A stretch of 36,529 bases of DNA from a candidate division KSB1 bacterium (GTDB lineage: Bacteria > Zhuqueibacterota > JdFR-76 > DREG01), in the NCBI GenBank assembly GCA_022566355.1, contig JADFJB010000035.1:1-36529 (forward strand), read 5' to 3'. The position numbers and the translations under genes are program-made. Under the pieces are notes generated by a model that was given only the letters and a program-made list of their open reading frames with translations, did no database searches and was not told the DNA's origin. This document shows positions 7,776 to 15,522 of the stretch, piece by piece; the stretch's first letter is position 1; the number at the start of each line of letters is the position of its first letter.

Positions 7776-7862
7776 AAACACGGATTTTTTTGTTTTATTT
7801 TTTTTAATAAATTCATGTTTTATCTGTGTTCATCCGCATTATCCGTGTCATCCGCGTTCAAA
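7776..7862. repeat. Interspersed inverted-repeat element, copy E (left arm shortened)
   Basis: Only the inner part of the left arm (AAACACGGATTTTT) remains, while the right arm is complete and ends TGTCATCCGCGTTCAA. It abuts the stop codon of the TolC-like gene at 7867. Confidence 0.8.
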
Positions 7863-7866
7863 CAAA

Positions 7867-9402
7867 TCATTCACGGATAGCGCCGGGGTACTTACCTGAT
7901 GTTAATTCTTTCAAGGTGGCTGCTGCTTTCGCAGTTCGAACCAAAGCCTCTGAATAACGTTGTTGAGCAAGAGCAAAATCAGCGCCCAGCCGTACCAACT
8001 CAAATGCCGTAGTTCTACCGTTACGAAACTCGATTAACCCGATACGAACCTGTTCCTGGGCAGCTTCGACACCTTCTATAGCCGCATCAAGGCGGCGTCG
8101 GCCGTGGAACAATTCCCTGTGGCTTGTTCTTACTTGCTCTTCCAAGGCACGTGCCTGTTCAATATGTCGTTGCTCAGCTAAAATTACCTCTGCATGTAAC
8201 CGGTCTTTTTCACCCAATCCACTACGAAAACCGATAGGTATGCTAACCTCAACGCCTATACTCCAGGTTTTAAAATCACGTTTTCTAACCTGGCTTATGG
8301 CTTCACCAAGACCTCCGCTGCGGGTCAATCTTAAGGTGTCATTCCCAAAGATAACATCCTGTGCAGTTCCAGCCAGGCCATTTCCTCCTAACGAACCGAC
8401 CAGATCCACTTTTGGCAACGCTTCCCAACCAGCTGCTTTTGCACGAGTCCGGCTCACTTCCACATCTTTCTGTGTCGCTTTCAGATCCGAATTATTTTGT
8501 AATGCGTGTTGCACCAATATATCCACCTGTACTAATGGAAATTCACTCGGCGGATCATCTACAGTGATGAAGCGTGTCATTCCATTTTCCGGTCTTACTC
8601 CAATCAAAGATGCGAGTTGATCGGAAAGTTGATCCAACTGTTCTTCACGTTCGAGTAAAAGTAATTTTTGTTCTGCAAGAAATGTTCTGGCACTTGCAAC
8701 CTGGTTTGGTCCGATTAATCCGGCATCTGCTTGCAATTTTGTTTCCCGGAGAAAAATTTCACCCTGGTCAAGTGTAAGTTTCCGTACGGCATAATCGCGT
8801 TCGGCAGCATAGAGATTCCAATAAGACCGCTCAACTTCGGCGTTTATTGAAAGTACTTCCTGATCCCGGCGAGACTCGGCAGCCTGTAATTCTTGTTCCG
8901 CCAGGGAAAGCTGATTTCGGGCGGATATGTGAAATCCTCCCAACAATGGTTGCCGAAACCTTACACTACCAAACGTGGTATATTGGGGATTCAAAAAAGC
9001 AAAAGAAGAATTGCTCTTTAAGCGGATCAAATTGAGAGAAGCCTCTAATTCTGTACCGATTGGCAAATCCCACCGCAATCCGGTTTGTGTGCTCATTTGT
9101 TTGGTGAACAGGATTGGCGCCCCGGAAAAAAATGAAGCTGTCGGCTGCTCCTGATCCTCGAAATTCAGGTTAAAGAACAATTCCGGGTCAAAAAATCCCT
9201 TTTCTTTGCGAACCGTACCACGTGCTGCAAGATATTCGGCGTTCGCTTTTTGAACGGAAGTGGCATAAGCCAAAGCGTGGCGAGTAGCCTCATTAAGGGG
9301 TAGGGGAGAGCCTTCTAATTGTTTAAGAATGGTTTGAAGCGCACTATCAGGATTCGCCGGCTGGGTTTGTCCATTTACTAACTGAGTTGTGCCGAAGAGC
9401 AC
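7867..9402 (-). CDS. TolC-family outer-membrane efflux channel
   Basis: A protein of 511 residues or more with the two-fold repeated helical structure of outer-membrane efflux proteins: alpha-helical repeats rich in Ala, Glu and Gln (EVERSYWNLYAAERDYAVRK; later EEQVRTSHRELFHGRRRLDAA) joined by beta segments (FGSVRFRQPLLGGF; WSIGVEVSIPIGF). It forms the trimeric exit duct for the adaptor and pump encoded downstream. The first standard start is GTG at 9402, but this leaves a stub of a signal peptide. The frame is open for 18 more codons upstream, giving a better signal sequence (PYRHHLVFIRQLLIIVLFG), and an AAGGA ribosome-binding site stands just before ATC/ATT codons at 9451-9456. The true start may therefore be non-canonical. 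It heads the efflux locus. Confidence 0.93.
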   Translation of the reverse strand: MLFGTTQLVNGQTQPANPDSALQTILKQLEGSPLPLNEATRHALAYATSVQKANAEYLAARGTVRKEKGFFDPELFFNLNFEDQEQPTASFFSGAPILFTKQMSTQTGLRWDLPIGTELEASLNLIRLKSNSSFAFLNPQYTTFGSVRFRQPLLGGFHISARNQLSLAEQELQAAESRRDQEVLSINAEVERSYWNLYAAERDYAVRKLTLDQGEIFLRETKLQADAGLIGPNQVASARTFLAEQKLLLLEREEQLDQLSDQLASLIGVRPENGMTRFITVDDPPSEFPLVQVDILVQHALQNNSDLKATQKDVEVSRTRAKAAGWEALPKVDLVGSLGGNGLAGTAQDVIFGNDTLRLTRSGGLGEAISQVRKRDFKTWSIGVEVSIPIGFRSGLGEKDRLHAEVILAEQRHIEQARALEEQVRTSHRELFHGRRRLDAAIEGVEAAQEQVRIGLIEFRNGRTTAFELVRLGADFALAQQRYSEALVRTAKAAATLKELTSGKYPGAIRE

Positions 9403-9456
9403 AATAATCAGTAGTTGTCTAATAAAAACTAAATGATGGCGATATGGATTAATGAT

Positions 9457-9729
9457 ATTATTCCTTATATTGTAATTTGAGATTATTTAATAAAGTTCAT
9501 TAAAAAGACGAATTCATGGTTGAATTGGAGACAAAACTATCGATCGGATTTTTCAAAAAACGATTTACAATACTCCCTTATAAATAGATGAGTTTATTAA
9601 ATTATAAGACTGGAAAATATGTGAGGATTATATGAGAAATGCAATATCTAAATGCATCAGGTTGATGATTTTTATTCTCAAAACGGTTATCTTTAAAAGG
9701 GATTCCTATTGCAGTTTAGCAGTAAAATT
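9457..9729. other. Non-coding gap upstream of the TolC-like gene
   Basis: AT-rich and without a supported reading frame. It contains the 3' side of the DUF6940-like gene and presumably the promoter of the efflux locus. I found no convincing -35/-10 pair or terminator hairpin. Confidence 0.4.
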
Positions 9730-10320
9730 TTATCTGAATTCCGTGTACGGGTGAAATCCATAGTATTTGGGCCAACTATCTAACCTTACATGTATCCATG
9801 AGACGCCACCACCTGCAGTGCTCAGCCAAATTGGCCGAGCCGATATTCTTTTTTGCATCGTTTCACCAACGATCTGCCACAAAGCGTGATTCTGCGAATC
9901 GGGACCGTTTCGCGTAAATGCCGCGAGATGGGCGTATGCGGAATCGGCTGTTCGCGGAGACGGAACCACGAGCACGGCGTCTTTACCCAAATTTTCGAAG
10001 ACAACGATTCCTGCACCCGGTTCGTCGGTGGTGAAATAACTTTCGAATGTCTTCGTATCCGGAGGTCGTATTAGTGAAGGACTGTCAAGGAGCACGAATT
10101 CGAATGCCCGGTTTACCGTGCTGGAAGTGACAGGCGGAGACTCCCAGCGATAAGCCGAAAAGGGGATTTCAGTTAATAGTGAAATAAAAAACGATCGAAA
10201 CGATTCATCGTGCTGCCACAAATCCAAAGCGTCGACATAACAAAGCGGCTTTGTGTTATGAGTGATGCTGAACTTATGGACACGACCATCGTTGAGAATG
10301 TCAAGTTTGTATTTGAACAT
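9730..10320 (-). CDS. DUF6940-like protein of unknown function
   Basis: A 196-residue cytoplasmic protein without signal peptide or membrane segment. It shows the conserved middle and C-terminus I associate with DUF6940 proteins: VVFENLGKDAVLVVPSPR, then DSAYAHLAAFTR, the NHALWQIVGE helix, RPIWLSTAGGGVSWIHVRLD and the terminal KYYGFHPY. The Ser-Thr-Ala-Gly-Gly-Gly turn followed by WIHVRLD looks like a binding or active site, but no activity is known to me. It begins 57 bases after the end of the CysO-MoeZ fusion on the same strand, so it may be carried on the end of that operon's transcript. The family assignment is from memory of the motif pattern. Confidence 0.7.
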   Translation of the reverse strand: MFKYKLDILNDGRVHKFSITHNTKPLCYVDALDLWQHDESFRSFFISLLTEIPFSAYRWESPPVTSSTVNRAFEFVLLDSPSLIRPPDTKTFESYFTTDEPGAGIVVFENLGKDAVLVVPSPRTADSAYAHLAAFTRNGPDSQNHALWQIVGETMQKRISARPIWLSTAGGGVSWIHVRLDSWPKYYGFHPYTEFR

Positions 10321-10377
10321 TTATGTTTACAACGATTGGTATAAACCACACAATAACCAATAACTTGAGTCTTTCGC

Positions 10378-11799
10378 CTAGTACATGTTTAAACTTGTGT
10401 CTACTTCTATTGTCCATGCTTTAATACCGCCCACCATATTCTTTACTCTGGGGTAGCCCTGTTTGATTAGGTATTGGGTTACAGCGGCAGAACGTTGTCC
10501 AGTGCGACAATGAATTACGATTTCTTTAGAAGGATCCAGCTCTTCCAAACGTGAATGGACTGAATTCATGGGAATAAAAAGGGTTTCACTGATTTGAGCT
10601 ATATCTCGCTCCCAGGGCTCACGAACGTCCAAAATCAAAAAGTCCTCTTCCTGGTCGAGTTTCTGTTTTACTTCTTGAACATAAATCTCAGGCACGGCTA
10701 TCGTTTCTTGCGTGCCGGATACCCCACAAAATCCTTCATAATCGATGGGTTCCGTAACTGTAGGATGTTCGCCACAAACCAAGCAGTCTGGATCCTTCTG
10801 CAGCTTAACTTCCCTGAAAGTCATGGAGAGTGCATCAAATAGGAGCAATCGACCAATAAGAGATTGTCCTGCACCAATAATCCACTTGATGGCTTCTGTT
10901 GCCTGCAAGCAGCCCACGATACCGGGTAGTACGCCAAGCACACCTCCTTCGGCACATGATGGCACCAAACCTGGCGGAGGTGGTTCGGAATACAAGCAAC
11001 GATAACACGGGCCTTCCTTGGCATAAAAGATAGAAATCTGACCGTCGAAACGGAAAATGGAACCATATATATTCGGTTTCCCCTGGAAAACACATACATC
11101 GTTAACCAGATAGCGAGTTGGGAAATTATCCGTACCATCAATGATAATATCGTAGTCCTCAAAAATTCTCATAGCATTGCTTGAAGTGAGAGGTTCTTCA
11201 AATGTGGTCACTTTGGTTTTTGGACTTATACTCTCTAGTCGCTCTTTTGCAATTTTTAACTTTGGCTGGTTCACATCTTGCGATGAATAAAGAATCTGCC
11301 GATGTAGATTAGACAGGTCAACGACATCAAAGTCCACCAGGCCTATATGTCCAACACCAGCCGCCGCAAGATAGATAGAAATGGGACTTCCAAGGCCACC
11401 TACTCCAATAATCAGCACCGAAGAATCCTTTAATTTATGCTGGCCTTCCAATCCAATCTCCGGCAATGAGAAATGGCGGCTATAACGAATATAGTCATCT
11501 TGTTCAAACACAGAATTGTTCTCTTTTCCACCAGCAATGGACGGGATGATCATTACTTCATCATTTTCTTCCAGCCGTGTCTCCATACCTTCCAAATATC
11601 GGATATCCACTCCCCTTACATAGACATTGACGAAATTCCTAAGCTTACCCTCATCACCGTAAAGATGGGCGGCGAGATCCTGATACTGGGAATCAACCTC
11701 TTTCAACGCTCCTTTGACAGTATCTGCTGAAACAATTACGGCGGGATGATTGTCCGTAAATCGGCGTAGAGGAGCCGGAATTCTCACGGTAACTTTCAT
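10378..11799 (-). CDS. Fused sulfur carrier (CysO/MoaD-like) - E1 activating enzyme (MoeB/MoeZ) - rhodanese
   Basis: A 473-residue three-domain protein. Residues 1-91 are a ubiquitin-like carrier similar to mycobacterial CysO (start MKVTVRIPAPLRRF, end MIIPSIAGG with Gly90-Gly91). Residues 100-350 are an E1 enzyme: ATP loop IGVGGLGS (131-138), LHRQIL, DGTDNFPTRY, candidate transfer Cys282 in PSCAEGGVLG and zinc Cys265/268/339/342. Residues 370-473 are a rhodanese with catalytic Cys431 in CRTGQRS. E1 would adenylate the carrier's C-terminal glycine and the rhodanese would supply sulfur, making a thiocarboxylate for cysteine (or cofactor) synthesis. Oddly, the di-glycine end is internal, so it must be released or work in cis. 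The start ATG overlaps the JAMM protease stop (ATGA). With cysM upstream, a cysteine role is favoured over molybdopterin or thiamin. Confidence 0.9.
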   Translation of the reverse strand: MKVTVRIPAPLRRFTDNHPAVIVSADTVKGALKEVDSQYQDLAAHLYGDEGKLRNFVNVYVRGVDIRYLEGMETRLEENDEVMIIPSIAGGKENNSVFEQDDYIRYSRHFSLPEIGLEGQHKLKDSSVLIIGVGGLGSPISIYLAAAGVGHIGLVDFDVVDLSNLHRQILYSSQDVNQPKLKIAKERLESISPKTKVTTFEEPLTSSNAMRIFEDYDIIIDGTDNFPTRYLVNDVCVFQGKPNIYGSIFRFDGQISIFYAKEGPCYRCLYSEPPPPGLVPSCAEGGVLGVLPGIVGCLQATEAIKWIIGAGQSLIGRLLLFDALSMTFREVKLQKDPDCLVCGEHPTVTEPIDYEGFCGVSGTQETIAVPEIYVQEVKQKLDQEEDFLILDVREPWERDIAQISETLFIPMNSVHSRLEELDPSKEIVIHCRTGQRSAAVTQYLIKQGYPRVKNMVGGIKAWTIEVDTSLNMY

Positions 11800-12245
11800 C
11801 TTTTGTTCTCCTTCACTTTTGTATTGATGAATTTTACTTCAATGAATTGAGTTCGATCTTGGGAAAGTTCCCACCATCGTGTATCTGTAGTAGATTCTTG
11901 ATTGACGCTAACAATCAAATAAAGGAAACTCGGGAAAGCCATTTCCAAATCGTATTGTGATGGGACAGCTTGGTGATCGGGATGGGAGTGATAGACTCCT
12001 ACGAGCTGAAAACCAGACTTATCTGCAAATTTTTCTGCCTCAAGATATTGCTCTGGGTTAATAAGGAATCGGCGGTTACGCTTGTCTGTTCTTTCATTAT
12101 GCATGGATTTTGCCATTCTCACCTCAACAATTCCATCGATATCGTTTCCATAAAGGAAGCCACAGCATTCCTCCGGATAGATCGAAATAGCATGATCGAT
12201 CACCTTTTCCATGACCTCACTATGTGTTGATACCTTTTCTGACAT
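11796..12245 (-). CDS. mec: Mec-like JAMM (Mov34/MPN) zinc metalloprotease
   Basis: A 149-residue JAMM/M67 protease. The catalytic set is complete: Glu26 in PEECCGFL, His86 and His88 in YHSHP, Ser96 and Asp99 in PSQYD, the H-x-H-x7-S-x2-D signature. In Mycobacterium the homologue Mec releases cysteine from the CysO-cysteine adduct; the same role is likely here because CysM and the CysO-like carrier flank it. It might also cut the carrier-E1 fusion after its di-glycine. The ATG at 12245 shares a base with the cysM stop (TGATG); a TTG one codon earlier is also possible. Its own stop overlaps the next start, so all three proteins are translationally coupled. Confidence 0.9.
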   Translation of the reverse strand: MSEKVSTHSEVMEKVIDHAISIYPEECCGFLYGNDIDGIVEVRMAKSMHNERTDKRNRRFLINPEQYLEAEKFADKSGFQLVGVYHSHPDHQAVPSQYDLEMAFPSFLYLIVSVNQESTTDTRWWELSQDRTQFIEVKFINTKVKENKR

Positions 12246-13138
12246 CAATTAGCCTCCCATAGTCCAGTTGAAAAATAACGCTCCCCAGTATCGTTAAGGA
12301 GCGTTACTACACAGGCTTTTGGTTCCTTTGTCAACACCTTTTCTACAGCAGCCATATAGGCACCGGAAGATTGACCTACAAACAAACCAACCAGGGCAAG
12401 TCTATGGCAATATTTCCGGGCTTCATTTGATGTTACTGGAACAAATTGGCTAATAATTGTTTGATCCAGAATATCCGGAACGATATCCTCCGGTTCACCT
12501 ATGGGTTTTAATCCTTCGATTCCTGGAAATCTCTCCGGCTTTACACTAAGGATGGAGAGATTTTTATTGTACTCATGCAATCGCCTGCCAATACCGGTAA
12601 TAGATCCACCGGTACCAATACCACCAACAAAGTGAGTTATATCCGGAACTTGATTCAAGATTTCTTCAGCAGTAGATTCGTAATGGGCCAACCAATTATC
12701 ATCATTGCTATATTGATTTGCCAGGTAATATTTATCGGGTGTTTTTTCATACCTGCGTCGTACTTCCCTGATCGCTTCATCATATCCTTCCAATGGATCT
12801 GTAGTAACCACACTGGCGCCATGGGCTTTGATGCGTGCTAATCGTTCCACAGTTGCATTTCCAGGAATGACCAGTTCAACATTATATCCAAGAGCCTGAC
12901 CGAATATAGCATATGCAATCCCGGCATTACCTGAGCTAGAATCAAGAATAATCTTGTTACCCTTCAACTGACCGCGTGCTACTGCCTGGGATAGCATTCT
13001 TGCTATTGGCCGATCTTTCAACGAACCTCCGGGATTCATAAACTCCGCTTTGCCAAATATTTTTGCATTTGGATAACGTTCGGAAAAAATAGTGATAGGA
13101 ATCATCGGAGTATTCCCTATTAAATCTAATATGCTCAT
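12243..13138 (-). CDS. cysM: Cysteine synthase, CysM/CysK-type PLP enzyme
   Basis: A 297-residue fold-type II PLP enzyme; the stop is at 12245-12247. It starts with the family sequence SILDLIGNTPM. The PLP lysine is Lys41 in NPGGSLKDRP, the substrate loop is SSSGNAG (67-73), the phosphate loop is GGIGTGGSITG and the pyridine-ring Ser lies in VGQSSGAY. These enzymes replace the acetyl or phosphate group of activated serine with sulfur. Next to a JAMM protease and a CysO-like carrier it probably takes sulfur from the carrier thiocarboxylate, as mycobacterial CysM does with O-phosphoserine. ATG at 13138 follows AGGA. A palindrome at 13169-13185 lies 30 bases upstream. Sulfide-dependent cysteine synthesis remains possible. 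Confidence 0.92.
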
Positions 13139-13168
13139 TGCATCCTACGCTTAAAGAAACAAACAATT

Positions 13169-13185
13169 TTTCTGATCATCAGAAA
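13169..13185. promoter_or_regulatory. 17-base palindrome upstream of cysM
   Basis: TTTCTGAT and ATCAGAAA form perfect 8-base arms around one central base, 30 bases ahead of the cysM start and about 120 bases after the ferredoxin stop. No T-run marks it as a terminator. The position suits a repressor site controlling the cysteine operon; the factor is unknown. Confidence 0.38.
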
Positions 13186-13308
13186 GCTCACTAACATTCT
13201 CTCAAAAACTATATAGGGCTCGTCATACCATTTAACTAAGCTAAATGATTTTTGAAGCTGTTTTTTATTTTTTTGAAGAAAGTTTGTGAAAAAGCTTAAT
13301 TGGCATTT

Positions 13309-13605
13309 TTATGACGGTGCGTCGAATCCAAATCTGGTATAGTTAATTGCGATGTATTTTTCTTGATCTTCGGGAACATCCTCTTCAGGAAAGATCGCTT
13401 CAACGGGGCATTCTGGCTCACAAGCACCACAGTCTATGCATTCCTCCGGATGGATATAGAGCATTTCGCCATCCTTCAGCATACGCTTTTTGTCATCATC
13501 GCTCAATGTATAGCCCTCCTGTGGATAAATGCAGTCGACGGGGCAGACATCAACACAAGAAGTGTCACATGTTCCAATACAAGGTTCAATTATGATGTAT
13601 GTCAA
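13309..13605 (-). CDS. Ferredoxin with two iron-sulfur clusters (FdxA-like, 7Fe or 8Fe)
   Basis: A 98-residue soluble electron carrier. Nine cysteines are present: 9, 13, 17, 21 and 25 in CIGTCDTSCVDVCPVDC, and 56, 59, 62 and 66 in CIDCGACEPECP. By comparison with Azotobacter ferredoxin I, Cys9/17/66 would hold a 3Fe-4S cluster and Cys21/56/59/62 a 4Fe-4S cluster, with 13 and 25 free. The FdxA-type tail AIFPEEDVPEDQ follows. About 12 residues (LSDDDKKRMLKD) are inserted between the cluster motifs, a variation seen in relatives. The start is TTG at 13605 with a strong GGAGG four bases before it; no in-frame ATG fits. It is divergent from the pterin dehydratase gene. Confidence 0.93.
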   Translation of the reverse strand: MTYIIIEPCIGTCDTSCVDVCPVDCIYPQEGYTLSDDDKKRMLKDGEMLYIHPEECIDCGACEPECPVEAIFPEEDVPEDQEKYIAINYTRFGFDAPS

Positions 13606-13622
13606 TGGTCCTCCAAATTAGT

Positions 13623-13669
13623 TTGACAATCGTTAAAATATATATTAGATATATACGACTAAAATAGTC
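13623..13669 (+). promoter_or_regulatory. Putative promoter for the pterin dehydratase gene with adjacent small palindrome
   Basis: TTGACA (13623-13628), 17 bases, then TAGATA (13646-13651), pointing right. GACTAAAATAGTC at 13657-13669 is a palindrome with 5-base arms where transcription would begin. The leader to the start at 13805 would be about 145 bases. The divergent ferredoxin gene starts just left of this site. Confidence 0.42.
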
Positions 13670-13804
13670 CGATATAAATAATAGTTTATAAAAAATTGGA
13701 TTTCAAGTGTTAGTGGTGATAGATATTCTAGAAACCAAGCCTGGATTGAGATTAATCAGACAATCATTCGGTGAGAAGCGAACAGCTATTAGATGAGGTA
13801 GAAA

Positions 13805-14158
13805 ATGCAGGATCTTGTTCAAATGAAATGTGTAGCCTGCCAAAAGGGTGCTCCTACAGTCACAGAAGAAGAGATTGCTGAGATTCACCCATTAGTACCC
13901 AAGTGGGAGATCGTGGATCGCGACAATATCAAACGACTGGAGAGGATGTTTAAATTCGACAATTTCTTGCAAGCTTTATTATTTACGAATAAGGTTGGCG
14001 ATCTGGCAGAGGAGGAGGGCCATCATCCCGCGCTCTTGACAGAGTGGGGTAAAGTGACAATAACCTGGTGGACGCACAAGATAAAAGGACTGCATAGGAA
14101 CGATTTTATCATGGCCGCAAAAACGGATAAATTGTATAATACTCCGGATTTCAATTGA
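13805..14158 (+). CDS. 4a-hydroxytetrahydrobiopterin dehydratase (pterin-4a-carbinolamine dehydratase)
   Basis: A 117-residue PCD/DCoH-family enzyme. The active-site motif is EGHHP (71-75) with paired His73/His74, followed by [18 protein letters not shown] (84-101), containing the third conserved His and Asp100. It dehydrates the hydroxypterin made by aromatic amino acid hydroxylases; in bacteria lacking these it may act in molybdopterin or folate-related pterin repair. No phenylalanine hydroxylase is in the window. Start ATG at 13805 follows GAGGT. The N-terminus carries CVACQKGAP, typical of bacterial members. Confidence 0.94.
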   Translation: MQDLVQMKCVACQKGAPTVTEEEIAEIHPLVPKWEIVDRDNIKRLERMFKFDNFLQALLFTNKVGDLAEEEGHHPALLTEWGKVTITWWTHKIKGLHRNDFIMAAKTDKLYNTPDFN

Positions 14159-14225
14159 ACATGGAATAACCGAAAAGTTATACTTCTTTTTTGGAATACC
14201 GACTTTGTAGACGAGGAAAATTAAT

Positions 14226-14564
14226 ATGACTATTCAAGAATTTATTACCAGGTTCCCGGAAATACCAGCTGATCTACATAACGAATCATTGCTAGCGGAA
14301 TATGCCGAAACTTTTGGGGGATTGTTACGAATTGCCAGCAAGCCAAGTGCCTGTTCCACCGAATATGATGCCGGCAATCACTATTACCTGCAACTTGTCG
14401 GTCCTATGGATATCTATCGGTATGGTCTTTCCACAAAGGAGAAAGTGCTTACTCAACTTCAAGACCTCCTGAATCAACACAAAAATAATCCGGATGGATT
14501 TGCCGCTTGCCTTCTTCCGACAGATATCGCGTCAAAGGAGGTTAAGGGTCCAGGTTGTGAATGA
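14226..14564 (+). CDS. Small conserved-looking protein of unknown function
   Basis: A 112-residue soluble protein that I do not recognise. It has a good ribosome-binding site (GAGGA), normal codon use and no signal or membrane segment. It starts with a helix (MTIQEFITRFPEIP), has a central segment (SACSTEYDAGNHYYLQLVGP), then a helical QLQDLLNQHKNN, and ends in GPGCE with a penultimate cysteine. It follows the pterin dehydratase by 67 bases on the same strand and ends 150 bases before a terminator, so both may be co-transcribed. Cys43 and Cys111 could form a metal or redox site; that is only a suggestion. Confidence 0.7.
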   Translation: MTIQEFITRFPEIPADLHNESLLAEYAETFGGLLRIASKPSACSTEYDAGNHYYLQLVGPMDIYRYGLSTKEKVLTQLQDLLNQHKNNPDGFAACLLPTDIASKEVKGPGCE

Positions 14565-14713
14565 TTAGTTCCTTACATTTACTAAGATTACGCTAACCAA
14601 TTTCTCGATATGAGATAGGACTTCTTTTCGCCGTAACGGGGTAAGTCACCTGCGCCGAAATTCTTTTTACATTACTTACAATATATGTTTTCAAAGCAAT
14701 TTAACGCCTAAAT

Positions 14714-14750
14714 CAGCCACCACGTTAGCGGTCGGCTGCTTTGATTTTTT
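14714..14750 (+). terminator. Rho-independent terminator for the 13805-14564 transcript
   Basis: The stem CAGCCACC (14714-14721) pairs with GGTCGGCTG (14730-14738) with one bulged base, followed by TTTGATTTTTT. It sits between convergent genes; the T-run lies only on the right side, so it mainly stops rightward transcription. Confidence 0.7.
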
Positions 14751-14759
14751 AGCCATTAT

Positions 14760-15419
14760 TCACTTTGGTTGCTTCACAGTTCTCAAGTAAGGTTTTACTG
14801 TTTTCCAACCATCTGGAAACATTGTTTCAGCTTCTTCATTTGAAACAGAGGGTACGATGATTACATCGTCACCATCTTTCCAATTTACAGGGGTAGCTAC
14901 TTTGTGTTTTACTCGTAACTGCATAGAATCGATGACTCGTAAAATCTCATCGAAATTACGGCCTGTCGTCATTGGATAGGTTAACATTAATTCAATCTTT
15001 TTATCTGGGTTAATAATAAATACTGATCGAACTGTCGCGTTTGTCATGGCTGTGCGTCCTTCTGAGGTACCTTCTTCTTCAGCAGGTAGCATGTTATATA
15101 ATTTTGCAACAGCTAAATCACTATCACCTATCATTGGATAATTAACAGCATGCCCTTGAGTTTCTTCTATATCTTTAGCCCATTCAATATGGTCTTCTAC
15201 TGGGTCAACACTTAAACCAATAACTTTACAATTCCTCTTTTTGAATTCGGGCTCCAAGCCAGCCATATAACCTAATTCGGTGGTACAGACGGGCGTGAAA
15301 TCTTTAGGATGTGAAAATAAAACTCCCCAGCTATCACCTAACCACTCATGGAAATTGATTTCCCCGTGGGTAGTTTGGGCTGTGAAGTTAGGCGCTTCGT
15401 CGTTGATTCTAAGTGACAT
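14760..15419 (-). CDS. 1-Cys peroxiredoxin (Prx6 family)
   Basis: A 219-residue thiol peroxidase that reduces hydrogen peroxide and organic hydroperoxides. The catalytic motif is FSHPKDFTPVCTTE with peroxidatic Cys45; Pro42 and Thr in that loop and the Arg in VRSVFII complete the site. The long C-terminal domain (TPVNWKDGDDVIIVPSVSNEEAETMFPDG) is the mark of the Prx6 subfamily. The only other cysteine, in KKRNCKV, is not in the usual resolving position, so an external thiol is expected. Start ATG at 15419 follows AGGAGA. It is monocistronic, convergent with the unknown gene on its left. Confidence 0.95.
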   Translation of the reverse strand: MSLRINDEAPNFTAQTTHGEINFHEWLGDSWGVLFSHPKDFTPVCTTELGYMAGLEPEFKKRNCKVIGLSVDPVEDHIEWAKDIEETQGHAVNYPMIGDSDLAVAKLYNMLPAEEEGTSEGRTAMTNATVRSVFIINPDKKIELMLTYPMTTGRNFDEILRVIDSMQLRVKHKVATPVNWKDGDDVIIVPSVSNEEAETMFPDGWKTVKPYLRTVKQPK

Positions 15420-15522
15420 AACGTTCTCCTTAATTAATTGAAAGATTTATTGTTAATAAATATCCATATACATCTAAAATTGCTAACAAGTAATTCTATG
15501 GTTTCTTGACAACATCCCAAAG

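Noticed and set aside
5847-7862. CRISPR-like array
   Set aside because: Repeats are long inverted elements spaced by genes, without regular short spacers or cas genes.
14580-14710. Possible structured RNA or gene remnant between convergent genes
   Set aside because: One short open stretch on the minus strand (LTPLRRKEVLSHIEKL) and mild pairing were seen, but no start, family match or clear fold.
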